Shown piece by piece: positions 15,528 to 22,740 of a stretch of DNA of 25,634 bases. Position 1 is the stretch's first letter; the number at the start of each line of letters is the position of its first letter. The notes below the pieces were generated by a model that saw only the letters and a list, made by a program, of their open reading frames with translations, searched no databases and was not told where the DNA came from. The DNA is from a virus: the IMG/VR virus record IMGVR_UViG_3300047557_001287, positions 1 to 25,634 of that record. One strand, 5' to 3'. A program made the position numbers and the translations under genes.

Positions 15528-17620
15528 TCAACCTTCGCAAGACAGGCACTCACCGGCCCACTCAATCTTCTGCCGCACTTGAATACTGTTCAATGGCGTA
15601 TCACCACCTGTCCCAACACTCACCTTGCCAGCGGCTTTAGCACGACAATAGTATAGAGACTTCAGTCCCTTCTTCCAAGCAGCAATGTGAACATCTGCCA
15701 TTTCTTGCATTGTAATATCTTCAGGGACAAAGATATTGATGCTCTGGCTTTGACATACATATTGTTGGCGCAAGGAAGCAAGTTCAATAATCCACATCGG
15801 ATTAATCTCTCGTGCTGTCTTGAACACTTTCTTTGTATGATCATCCAGTTCAGCAATGTGCTGACAACTCCCTTCATTGGCAATAATACTATCCCAAACT
15901 TCTTTGGTGTTCAGTCCAATTTTATCCAACTCTTTCTCAAGATACTTGTTCTTGATAAGGAAGCTCCCTGCCCGTCCTTGGTTATTGAAAGCATTGCCAG
16001 CCCAAGGTTCAACGCTAGGTGAAGCACCAACGATGTCGGCAGATGAGGCATTTGGGGCAATTGCCAATAGATGGGCATTGCGGAAGCCACTGCCAGTACA
16101 GTCTGGAGCCTCACCACGAGTTACAGCAAGTTCCTTACTGGCTTCTTCTGCTTCACTCTTAATCTTGGAATACAAGATACTTGTGTGTTGTGCAGCACTA
16201 CCAAACCCGCCGCTTTCAAAAGGAATCATATTCTTTTGCAAGTAGCTGTGCCAACCAAGTGTCCCAATTCCAATACTACGTTCCATACTTGCCGAATATA
16301 CCGCCTTTGACAAGACAGGGGGTGCAAGACGGATGAAGTATTCCAGTACGTTATCAAGCAACCGTACAAGGTCTTTCACCAATCCACTGTCTTTCCATTC
16401 ATCGTACTTCTCAAGATTAAGAGAAGACAGGCAACAAACGGCTGTACGTTTGTCGGAAGTCATCAGTGTGATTTCGCTCTTTGTGTTCAGAAGAGATCGC
16501 TACTTCCCTTCCCGCTTTATTCAAGCTGCTGCATGTTCCCGTGCAGAACAGACTATATCTTAACTCTCGTCAGAGTTCTCCCCGTTTCGCTTCGCTTGAA
16601 GCTACGCCTTTCGGCTAGTCGTTACACACGCCCGGAATACAGTGTATTCCTGCTTGGTTCGGTATTGTCCGTTCTGGAGTTCCACCGAGTTAGAGGAGTT
16701 TTACTTGCGCTAGTATGTCAACACAAGTTGCTTTGTTCTACTTTGTACAACGGATTGGTAATCTGCTTCGGCTTGCAGCGATTACTTGTATCCACAAAAT
16801 GCAGATACGGCTCACCTGTTTCAAAACGCATTTCCAGCACCTCTTCAAACACCTTAGCAGCATTCAGCTTACGACCTGTAGGGCCATGCTTGGGGTCAAC
16901 AAGTTCGTAATCTTGCTCGTTGATAACCGCTTCCATAAAACTGTCAGGAAGGTTGACAGCGTTGTTCAAGTTAAAGCATTTCTTATTTGCGTCCCCACCT
17001 ACAGGGTTACGCATCTGAATGAATGACTGAATCTCGGGGTGCGTAATATCTGCATAAGCAGCAATACTTCCTCGTCGGCTTGCTGTCTGTCGGTAAGACA
17101 AGGTGTCAGCGTCATACCCACGGAGATGGGACATCACGCCTGTACTCTTTTCATCAGGTGAGCGGTTGGCGGCATATACACCCACTCCGCCCCCCATCAT
17201 TGACAACCAAGCTGTTTCAGTCCGTGCTTCAACAATCCCTTTCTTGTTGTCTGGAATCTTCACCAAGAAGCAAGAGATTGGCATTCCATCGGGTTCCACA
17301 TTCCTTTGAAGCCAACTAGCTGCATCAAGCCATTCATCTTCAGTGAACGTAGGCCATTCCACATCAACAGCGTTGCTCAAGACAGGGGATGCAAACGTAA
17401 ACCAGTGCTTGCTTGCTGCGTCATAAATACGTTGTGCAAACTCATAGTCCCCAAAGCAGTAGCAGGTCGCTGCCCGTGCAAAAGATTGTTGTGGAGAGTC
17501 TTCATTGTCTTTCTTGTAAAATCCCTTTGCTGTGAGCATTGCCAATCCTTTCTCTGGCAGCAGTTTGTCACGGCTATAGTCAATCACAATTCCATTATAA
17601 ACACTTACAGGTTGTTCCAT
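15528..17620 (-). CDS. nrdA: Class I ribonucleotide reductase, large subunit, intron-split
   Basis: NrdA is encoded by exon 1 (17620-16721, 300 codons) and exon 2 (16478-15528, 316 codons plus stop), giving 616 residues after splicing. Key residues are present: Cys117 (PISCFL) and Cys315 (AVCCLSS) as the redox pair, Asn298-Leu-Cys300-Ser-Glu302 as the active-site motif created at the exon junction, Tyr576-Tyr577 for radical transfer, and a C-terminal CLSC. There is no N-terminal ATP cone, so overall activity allostery is probably lacking. ATG 17620 overlaps the preceding stop by one base (TGATG); GTG 17623 is an alternative. It lies between an unknown gene and nrdB in a nucleotide-synthesis operon. 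Confidence 0.92.
16479..16720 (-). ncRNA. Group I self-splicing intron in nrdA, 242 nt, no ORF
   Basis: Exon 1 ends ACTTGTGT and pairs over 8 bp with GCGCAAGT (16710-16703) to form P1, with the expected U-G wobble at the splice site. Other core helices: P6 GGAATAC/GTATTCC (16650-16634), P7 GACTA (16620-16616) with TAGTC (16555-16551), a GCC-GAAA-GGC hairpin, GCTTC/GAAGC, P8 AACTCT/AGAGTT (16577-16562), and P9 CTGCA/TGCAG (16546-16529). The conserved AAGATATAGTC element is at 16561-16551. The intron ends in G at 16479. Splicing joins TGT to AGC and restores NLCSEI. It carries no endonuclease gene. Its first codon in the nrdA frame is TGA. Confidence 0.93.
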
Positions 17621-17985
17621 CACTCATCCCCGCCATGATTCTTTTCACCAGTATTCTTCTTAAACACTCGTTCACCAATCCCTTGCCGACTCATCTTAAT
17701 CAAGTCTGGTGCAATATCTGGCTTACTGGCATAAAGGGCTTCAATGCTTGCATGTCCTGATTGAATGTAAGCGCGGTCGGTACGTTCTCTCCCCATATAG
17801 TATTCACAAGTCACCACTTGGTTCTGCATGTTGCGATGAGTGATCACTTCAACTTCTACAGGGTGTCGTGTGTCTACACCAAGTTGAAACAACAACTCCT
17901 TAATCTTCTCATCTGTTCCATCAAAACCGGGGCAGCGGATTAAGTCGGAAATGCTGATGTTTTTATAGCTTACAAGTTGTGTCAT
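17620..17985 (-). CDS. Unknown protein between thyX and nrdA
   Basis: The 121-residue product is not recognised. It is soluble, with an N-terminal MTQLVSYKNISISDLIRCPG, a strand-rich middle (HPVEVEVITHRNMQNQVVTC), a YMGRERTDRAYIQSGHASIE segment, and a charged tail KKNTGEKNHGGDE. It overlaps ThyX by ATGA upstream and NrdA by one base downstream, so its translation is coupled to both. The position suggests an accessory role in dNTP synthesis. That is inference from operon structure only. Confidence 0.75.
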   Translation of the reverse strand: MTQLVSYKNISISDLIRCPGFDGTDEKIKELLFQLGVDTRHPVEVEVITHRNMQNQVVTCEYYMGRERTDRAYIQSGHASIEALYASKPDIAPDLIKMSRQGIGERVFKKNTGEKNHGGDE

Positions 17986-18677
17986 GTGTTTTCTTCCATA
18001 TTAAGTAGTGCCTTGTAACTGTGTGGAAACAATTGTTCAATAACCGCAGCAACCTTGCTAGCCACGATACGGGTTTCGTACTGGGTGTGTGGATCAATCC
18101 GCAAACGAATCATATCACACCAAGCACCAAGAGTACCACTCCACACCCATTCGGTCATTGTATTTTGTGGCAGGAACATCCTTGCTTGTTCGGCACACAT
18201 CCCTCGTTCGAGAGCCTGTGTATATAAGCAAAGGGAGTACTCTTGTGTGTCATTAACCATTTGTTGAAGGCTTTGAGGCCCGCCATACCCACATGTCCAC
18301 ATCTCATTCACATTAAGAGGTTCGTCACTACTACCTTGTTTCACGTTGTCAGCGGCTTTACGGAATAATGTGGGCATGTAAAACTCAGGCTCGTCATCTA
18401 CATATCGCCGACTCACTTCATTCCAAGGCATGAACTTGTGTTTGACAAGTTGTCGTGCAACAAAGATTGGAGCCTTTACACGCATTGTGATGAAAGCATG
18501 ATTAAACGGGGACGTGTGTTTATGCTTCGCCAAGTAGTTAATCAGTTTTACATCCTTCTCCGCAATTGTAGCATCCTTAGCTACTTCTTTATGAAAGCTG
18601 ACACGCGCTGCATTCACAACAGACAAATCACTTCCACAACTGTCTAACAATGTCACTTCGATTGGTACGCATTTCAT
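17982..18677 (-). CDS. thyX: Flavin-dependent thymidylate synthase
   Basis: ThyX makes dTMP from dUMP with FAD, NADPH and methylenetetrahydrofolate. The 231-residue protein has the family start VTLLDSCGSDLSVVNAARVSF, the HTSPFNH segment (54-60), the signature region RQLVKHKFMPWNEVSRRYV, and the C-terminal IRLRIDPHTQYETR helix. The usual RHRx7S signature reads Lys79-His80-Lys81-x7-Ser89 here. ATG 18677 is chosen because it overlaps the upstream stop (TAATG) and has GGGGAAG before it; a longer in-frame version from 18707 lacks support. It begins the ThyX-unknown-NrdA-NrdB set, which is coupled by overlaps. Confidence 0.92.
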   Translation of the reverse strand: MKCVPIEVTLLDSCGSDLSVVNAARVSFHKEVAKDATIAEKDVKLINYLAKHKHTSPFNHAFITMRVKAPIFVARQLVKHKFMPWNEVSRRYVDDEPEFYMPTLFRKAADNVKQGSSDEPLNVNEMWTCGYGGPQSLQQMVNDTQEYSLCLYTQALERGMCAEQARMFLPQNTMTEWVWSGTLGAWCDMIRLRIDPHTQYETRIVASKVAAVIEQLFPHSYKALLNMEENT

Positions 18678-19081
18678 TATTTCTTCCCCTTCACCCGTTT
18701 TTGCCATTCATTATAATGTTCCTCACAGAGAACATTAACCCACCCTTCCTTGTACAATGTCCCTTTTTCGCCACACACCATGCACGTTCGTTGACACACC
18801 CAATCAGCAATGTCAATCAAGCAGTCAATCTGTTCACACTTGTCATGGAACGTCTCATCTTCCAAATCATTCCATTCTTCAGGCCAGCCCCAATATACAC
18901 GCAACCCGCCGAACTTCTCCTTGATTTGATTTATCTTCACTCCTTCAGCAAGCAATACAGCTTCCACTTTCCTTGCTGTCTCTTGCCATCCTTCGGGACA
19001 CTCCTCGTAGGCTCCACATTGTTGCCAAATGTGATCAGGGATGTCTGACAATATATCACTCGTCATTGTCTGATTGTTCAT
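18677..19081 (-). CDS. Hypothetical protein with C-terminal zinc-binding-like motif
   Basis: The protein has about 134 residues from ATG 19081; a GTG at 19102 and an ATG at 19066 are alternatives and no candidate has a strong ribosome site. The N-terminal half has PDHIWQQCGAYEECPEGWQE and a helix VEAVLLAEGVKINQIKEKFG, followed by GLRVYWGWPEEW. The C-terminus has CQRTCMVCG and LCEEHYNEW, a likely CxxC...CxxH zinc site. Its stop overlaps the thyX start (TAATG) and its start overlaps the preceding small gene. Function is unknown. Confidence 0.7.
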   Translation of the reverse strand: MNNQTMTSDILSDIPDHIWQQCGAYEECPEGWQETARKVEAVLLAEGVKINQIKEKFGGLRVYWGWPEEWNDLEDETFHDKCEQIDCLIDIADWVCQRTCMVCGEKGTLYKEGWVNVLCEEHYNEWQKRVKGKK

Positions 19082-19205
19082 ACTTCTGCTTCCGTTTATC
19101 ACGCTGCTCTTTCACAGCACGTTTACGTTGTTTGGCTTGTTGCTTTGCTTCTTTCTCGTTAAGTGTTTCACTGTCACAATCAGAAGCGCGGTATGTTTTA
19201 CCCAT
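19056..19205 (-). CDS. Small lysine-rich helical protein, 49 residues
   Basis: ATG 19205 shares bases with the stop of the upstream gene (TAATG), giving a coupled 49-residue product. After MGKTYRASDCDSETL, the rest is a strongly charged helix (KEAKQQAKQRKRAVKEQRDK) with an acidic end. It could bind nucleic acid or be a coiled-coil partner. The coupling at both ends and absence of any other gene here support it as real. Confidence 0.6.
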   Translation of the reverse strand: MGKTYRASDCDSETLNEKEAKQQAKQRKRAVKEQRDKRKQKYEQSDNDE

Positions 19206-19378
19206 TATTGTTCCAGTTTCTCCACATTACACGCATAATCATAATACGTGCGGCCATTAACTTCAAGACGTAATTCATATTCGCTACACCATTGTTTCCA
19301 GACAACCAGAGAGACGATACAAGTTAGTCCGTGCCACTTCACCTTTTCACCCTCTCTGATTGTTTGAGGCTTCTGCAT
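19205..19378 (-). CDS. Small SH3/KOW-like protein, 57 residues
   Basis: ATG 19378 opens a 57-residue frame ending TAATG with the next gene. The N-terminus TIREGEKVKWHGLTCIVSLV resembles the SH3/KOW-like start found in several neighbours, followed by strands YELRLEVNGRTYYDY. It overlaps the 3' end of the upstream gene by 32 bases. The role is unknown. The fold assignment is tentative. Confidence 0.6.
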   Translation of the reverse strand: MQKPQTIREGEKVKWHGLTCIVSLVVWKQWCSEYELRLEVNGRTYYDYACNVEKLEQ

Positions 19379-19562
19379 ACGTCCGTCCGTATAAAATCAT
19401 TGAAAACTTATCCAACACTTCACGCAATTCTACAATACTTTGTTTCATGTGTGATGGGGATTCTTTGAACCAGACATTTTCTACGACACCTGCTGTAGAA
19501 CAAAGCTGGCAAGCGGAGGCGTACAACTCTCCAACAAGTTCGCTGTCAATCTGTTGTTTCAT
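19347..19562 (-). CDS. Hypothetical helical protein, 71 residues
   Basis: The product starts MKQQIDSELVGELYASACQL and is predicted helical and soluble. A motif SHMKQSIVELREVLDKFSMI fills the C-terminal half. The start overlaps the MazG-like gene's stop by ATGA. I do not recognise the family. Coupling to a MazG-like enzyme may hint at a shared role. Confidence 0.65.
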   Translation of the reverse strand: MKQQIDSELVGELYASACQLCSTAGVVENVWFKESPSHMKQSIVELREVLDKFSMILYGRTYAEASNNQRG

Positions 19563-20218
19563 TTCCGCAGTTCCTCAACATTCAGTTCTACTTTAGGAAA
19601 TCCGGGCCACTTGCGAATCTTCCCATTAAGGTCTTTAAGGTAGTAGTATTTCTTTCCACCACTATCAGAGGATTCACCGTAGATGTCAGGTGGGGACGCC
19701 ACAACCCATTGTTCAAGCAACTTGACATCATCCGTATATTTCAGACGATTGTTCTCCATCACCAATTGCGCTGCCTTCATCAAATCATAACGTTTTCCAA
19801 GCAACGAAAGCAAGCGGAGTGATGTGACAAGAATGTCCTGAACACCATCTACCATTTCTTGCTCGTCCCGATCTTCACAGGCTTTCAGCAATTCCTTAGC
19901 TTCTTCCAAAATCACCTTAGCTTGTGGCAAGACAGTGGAACAAGTCTCAGTAAGAGACATTTCGGGCGTACAGTCCACATTCCCACAACGCTCGTTGAAC
20001 TTACGAATGTCTTTCTCAAACTTCTTAAGGGAGTAGTTGTCAGGAGCCAACTCAAAACGGAAAGCATATGCTACAACCTTATCCGTGTACAATAGTCCGT
20101 CTGCATCCACACCCTCTACAATATAAACCCTCCCTTTCTGGAGGGAATTGACCAACACCTCATCATCGGGTTGGCTATCTTTCACCTTTACTTTGTCACC
20201 TTTCTTAAATACAGCCAT
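19559..20218 (-). CDS. MazG-like NTP pyrophosphohydrolase with SH3-like N-terminus
   Basis: The 219-residue protein has two recognisable parts. Residues 1-58 form an SH3/KOW-like domain (FKKGDKVKVK, LQKGRVYIVEGVD). Residues ~64-165 form an all-alpha NTP-PPase domain with the motif Glu106-x2-Glu109-x11-Glu121-x2-Asp124 and Asp128, matching the MazG pattern ExxE...ExxD. The AAQLVMENNRLKY helix follows. The C-terminal ~50 residues (GGKKYYYLKDLNGKIRKWPG) form a small extra domain. Such enzymes hydrolyse NTPs or dNTPs and in phages may tune nucleotide pools or lower ppGpp. The gene lies upstream of thyX and nrdAB. Confidence 0.7.
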   Translation of the reverse strand: MAVFKKGDKVKVKDSQPDDEVLVNSLQKGRVYIVEGVDADGLLYTDKVVAYAFRFELAPDNYSLKKFEKDIRKFNERCGNVDCTPEMSLTETCSTVLPQAKVILEEAKELLKACEDRDEQEMVDGVQDILVTSLRLLSLLGKRYDLMKAAQLVMENNRLKYTDDVKLLEQWVVASPPDIYGESSDSGGKKYYYLKDLNGKIRKWPGFPKVELNVEELRK

Positions 20219-20262
20219 CTTTCATTTCCTCAGTTTTATCAAGCCAGACAATAAGCATAACA

Positions 20263-20517
20263 TTATTTATGCTTGTATTCAATACACACTTCAACATTCT
20301 CAGTAATCATGCGCTGGTTAGGGACAAGACCTACCAATGTTTTCTTACTGACAGCAGTGGTATTTGTACAAACCCATTCATCTGCATTCAGCGTGACCAT
20401 AGCTGGACTATTTGCCGGAAGATTTACACGCACGCCCCATACACGTGAAACAAACAATGTGCAAAGGATAAGAGTTATTACTGTAGGGTATGGGGATTTA
20501 ACTAAATCTTTAATCAT
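20263..20517 (-). CDS. Small membrane-anchored or secreted protein
   Basis: The 84-residue product has a basic start MIKDLVKSPYP and a hydrophobic helix at about 11-27 (TVITLILCTLFVSRVWG), then an exported-looking domain with two Cys residues (EWVCTNTT and VEVCIEYKHK) that could form a disulphide. It may be anchored in the inner membrane facing the periplasm. No family was recognised. The 44-base gap after it holds no gene. Confidence 0.65.
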   Translation of the reverse strand: MIKDLVKSPYPTVITLILCTLFVSRVWGVRVNLPANSPAMVTLNADEWVCTNTTAVSKKTLVGLVPNQRMITENVEVCIEYKHK

Positions 20518-20520
20518 TTT

Positions 20521-20787
20521 TCACCCCCTCCCTTGTTCATACGGAATGCTTTGGTCTTCATAACAACCAGCAGCTTTAAACAACCGCTTAGAATACCAAC
20601 TTCCCCCATCAACACTTACACTGCCACAGCTACAAGTAGCAAAGTCATGTCGGTTGTCGGATGTAATCACATCCCCACAAAGCAAACATTTAGCTTGGTT
20701 CAGGAAGATGTCACCAATGTTATATTTACGCCTGACAGTTTCTGGTGTTCCTTGTGGGCAAAGGTCGCGATATGTGCGTTCAGTCAT
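20521..20787 (-). CDS. Small zinc-ribbon-like phage protein
   Basis: The 88-residue protein contains CLLCG at about 34-38 and CSCGSVSVDGGSWYSKR at about 52-68, a likely CxxC...CxC metal site of a type common in small phage proteins of unknown role. It overlaps the upstream DUF3310 gene by four bases (ATGA). No enzymatic motif is visible. Confidence 0.7.
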   Translation of the reverse strand: MTERTYRDLCPQGTPETVRRKYNIGDIFLNQAKCLLCGDVITSDNRHDFATCSCGSVSVDGGSWYSKRLFKAAGCYEDQSIPYEQGRG

Positions 20788-21212
20788 GCCGTTTCACCAA
20801 TAAGTTTATCCAAATACCAACGGGCTTTCTCAAGAGATTGCTTCCCACCTTTCTGCTGATAACGCCACAAGTATTTTACAACATTGCCGCGCAGATAGCC
20901 ACGGTATTCTTCATCAGACATCTGAGCCTTGATAGCTTCAATACATTCAATACCTGAAGCAGACTGGTAGTGTGCCGGGGAGTTTACGAGATCGGTTACA
21001 GAACCTCCTTGTTGCATATTTTCCGTTACTTTCTGTTTTATGTGATCAAATCTCGATGCAGCCCATCCGTAGTTATTACGAATCCCGTTCACAGCAACGT
21101 CAGTGTTTTCGTGAACAAACGTAACCGTGTAATACACACCTTTATCCAACCACATCTCAACGCCAGTGTTGTCGATACACTCAACCCTGTCACCGACTTT
21201 GAAGTTACTCAT
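20784..21212 (-). CDS. DUF3310 protein with SH3-like N-terminus
   Basis: The protein has 142 residues from ATG 21212, preceded by GGAG; a longer frame from 21257 would overlap the upstream gene widely and lacks a site. Residues 1-58 are SH3-like (FKVGDRVECIDN, LDKGVYYTVTFVH). Residues ~72-140 match DUF3310: SPAHYQSASGIECIEAIKAQ, RGNVVKYLWRYQQKGGKQ, LEKARWYLDKLI. T7 gp1.7 nucleotide kinase has been linked to this family, so a nucleotide-related role is possible but not certain. It is coupled to the zinc-ribbon gene. Confidence 0.75.
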   Translation of the reverse strand: MSNFKVGDRVECIDNTGVEMWLDKGVYYTVTFVHENTDVAVNGIRNNYGWAASRFDHIKQKVTENMQQGGSVTDLVNSPAHYQSASGIECIEAIKAQMSDEEYRGYLRGNVVKYLWRYQQKGGKQSLEKARWYLDKLIGETA

Positions 21213-21474
21213 TTTCTTTCTTCTCCACCCCACGTTTGTATTTACCCAACTTATCACGTTTATTCAGCTTGTTCAACAAAAAGCTAATCTCTTCCATTTC
21301 ACCAGCGTAATACACACTACCTCCCGCACGTTCTCGTGTTTCAATATCAAACACCCATTCATCTTCCATGTGGTCTAGGTAGATTTCACCGATTGTACAG
21401 CATCCATTACTACTGCACACTTCATAGCGTTCGTTCAAGTAAACCCACTCAGTACCTTTTGGTTCTAGTTTCAT
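21205..21474 (-). CDS. Hypothetical protein, 89 residues
   Basis: The sequence starts MKLEPKGTEWVYLNERYEVC and has a beta-rich core (TIGEIYLDHMEDEWVFDIE; RAGGSVYYAGEMEEI) and a basic-acidic tail. It may be a small SH3-like or barrel domain. Its start overlaps the upstream gene's stop (ATGA) and its end overlaps the DUF3310 gene by eight bases. Not recognised. Confidence 0.65.
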   Translation of the reverse strand: MKLEPKGTEWVYLNERYEVCSSNGCCTIGEIYLDHMEDEWVFDIETRERAGGSVYYAGEMEEISFLLNKLNKRDKLGKYKRGVEKKENE

Positions 21475-21650
21475 TTTGCCATATCTCCTTCAATCTTATC
21501 AGCCAGCTTCCGCAAGTAAGCAACCTCAATCAGTTCTTCTAAGCAATCCTCTCCAATCTCACTAACATCTTCGCAGTACGTCTCTAGCGCCCTTGCTCTA
21601 CGTCGAAGAAGGCTTGAAAGAAAGGCGTATTCTTCTTGACTAAGTACCAT
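21471..21650 (-). CDS. Small helical protein, 59 residues
   Basis: ATG 21650 is preceded by GAGGAG at eight bases, a very good site. The 59-residue product is helical and charged: VLSQEEYAFLSSLLRRRARA, then IGEDCLEELIEVAYLRKLAD. It overlaps the next start by ATGA. This small gene fills what would otherwise be a gap. Function is unknown. Confidence 0.7.
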   Translation of the reverse strand: MVLSQEEYAFLSSLLRRRARALETYCEDVSEIGEDCLEELIEVAYLRKLADKIEGDMAK

Positions 21651-21684
21651 AATAGTTTCTCCTCAAACAAAATACTGACAAGGG

Positions 21685-21903
21685 TCAGACAAAATATTGA
21701 CAATCTGGATGTTGCTTAGTACGCCACAGCTTCGCCTGTTGGTCATACCATTGTGCCACAAGTTCACAAGCTTCCTCAAGCGTTACGCCACCCGTACAGC
21801 CATCATTTCTCCGACAGACATGAGGATCAATTGTAACGCCAGCAATCCCGTAGATTACATCAAAGCCTGTCATTTTGCACATCTCGTGTATTCCTGTAGT
21901 CAT
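21685..21903 (-). CDS. Hypothetical protein, 72 residues
   Basis: The product has FDVIYGIAGVTIDPHVCRRN and a helix EEACELVAQWYDQQAKLWRT, with an overall compact alpha/beta appearance. ATG 21903 follows an AAGGTG-like site; it overlaps the upstream gene by 44 bases. ATGs at 21882 and 21873 are possible alternatives. No family was recognised. Confidence 0.6.
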   Translation of the reverse strand: MTTGIHEMCKMTGFDVIYGIAGVTIDPHVCRRNDGCTGGVTLEEACELVAQWYDQQAKLWRTKQHPDCQYFV

Positions 21904-22099
21904 GCACCACCTTCACCTTCTCACCCATCTCTTGTTCAAGGATGTGGATGAGTCCGTCTATTACCGAATTATACACACCAAGGTTGTGTCCGTCCATAGA
22001 CATTTCAACCTTTTCATTCAGGTATGGTGTGTTGTTCACAATATCCCAGTGGATAATATGCTTGAAGCGTATGTTGACTGGTGCAGTAAGTTCCGTCAT
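21860..22099 (-). CDS. Hypothetical protein, 79 residues
   Basis: It starts MTELTAPVNIRFKHIIHWDI and continues with beta strands and a helix VYNSVIDGLIHILEQEMGEK. The start overlaps the upstream stop by ATGA. It is soluble and unrecognised. Translational coupling is the main evidence for it being expressed. Confidence 0.65.
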   Translation of the reverse strand: MTELTAPVNIRFKHIIHWDIVNNTPYLNEKVEMSMDGHNLGVYNSVIDGLIHILEQEMGEKVKVVHDYRNTRDVQNDRL

Positions 22100-22740
22100 T
22101 CTTCGATTTCCATCTGGAGGTCATTGGGACGATAGAGGTTTGTAATTACCCCATCAATCCCGCCAGTGTCGTAACTGCCACACACAACACCGCTATTCAT
22201 TTGTACCCACTCAATCAGTTCTGTATCCCCATAAAACACTTTAGCATCTTTCAATTCAGGATTGAAAGGGATGCGCTTGGCTGTGACAGGGATTTCCAGC
22301 CAAAAAGATTCACCAGAACCAAACGCAGGGGCTGTACCGGATCGGGTCAAGTACGCATAACAGAACCGAGAATCTGCTTCGGGAAAACATGCAAACCCTA
22401 GCACTTCCCCGCCAGAGGGGATGTAGATGATCTTGGCAACATCCTTCCACTTCTCCCACAGTTTGTGTGTAAAATGAATACGCTTTGTCTTTTGCTGTGT
22501 TTGTTTATTCATAACATCCTCGTTCGCTTCTTTGTAAAGTTCAAAATGTTCAAAATGTGTAGGCTCATCATCCACGTTTGTAAATACCCGGTAACTTTCG
22601 ATCCCCGTGACAATAGCATATTTCACAGAAAGAAAGTTCTTAAATACAACAGGGAAAGTGTTCAATACATTAGCCTTAACCCTCACTTTATCCCCAACCT
22701 TGAACGGGTTCTTGTCAAATCCACTCATATTTACACTCAT
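22096..22740 (-). CDS. SH3-like N-terminal fusion protein of unknown function
   Basis: The protein has 214 residues from ATG 22740, which has GGAG eight bases upstream and overlaps the preceding stop (TGATG); a longer frame from 22803 is an extension into that gene. Residues ~8-67 form an SH3-like module (NPFKVGDKVRVKANV, FEHFELYKE). Residues ~75-214 form a second domain with HFTHKLWEKWKDVAKIIYIP and a strand-rich end GGIDGVITNLYRPNDLQ. I do not recognise the second domain. Confidence 0.7.
   Translation of the reverse strand: MSVNMSGFDKNPFKVGDKVRVKANVLNTFPVVFKNFLSVKYAIVTGIESYRVFTNVDDEPTHFEHFELYKEANEDVMNKQTQQKTKRIHFTHKLWEKWKDVAKIIYIPSGGEVLGFACFPEADSRFCYAYLTRSGTAPAFGSGESFWLEIPVTAKRIPFNPELKDAKVFYGDTELIEWVQMNSGVVCGSYDTGGIDGVITNLYRPNDLQMEIEE

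Noticed and set aside
16533-16910. + strand open frames across the intron
   Set aside because: They are antisense to the ribozyme and to exon 1 and do not resemble a homing endonuclease.
15528-17623. nrdA as two separate genes or a frameshifted pseudogene
   Set aside because: The 242-base spacer carries a full group I intron core with a perfect P1, and its removal restores the conserved NLCSEI motif exactly, so the gene is intact.
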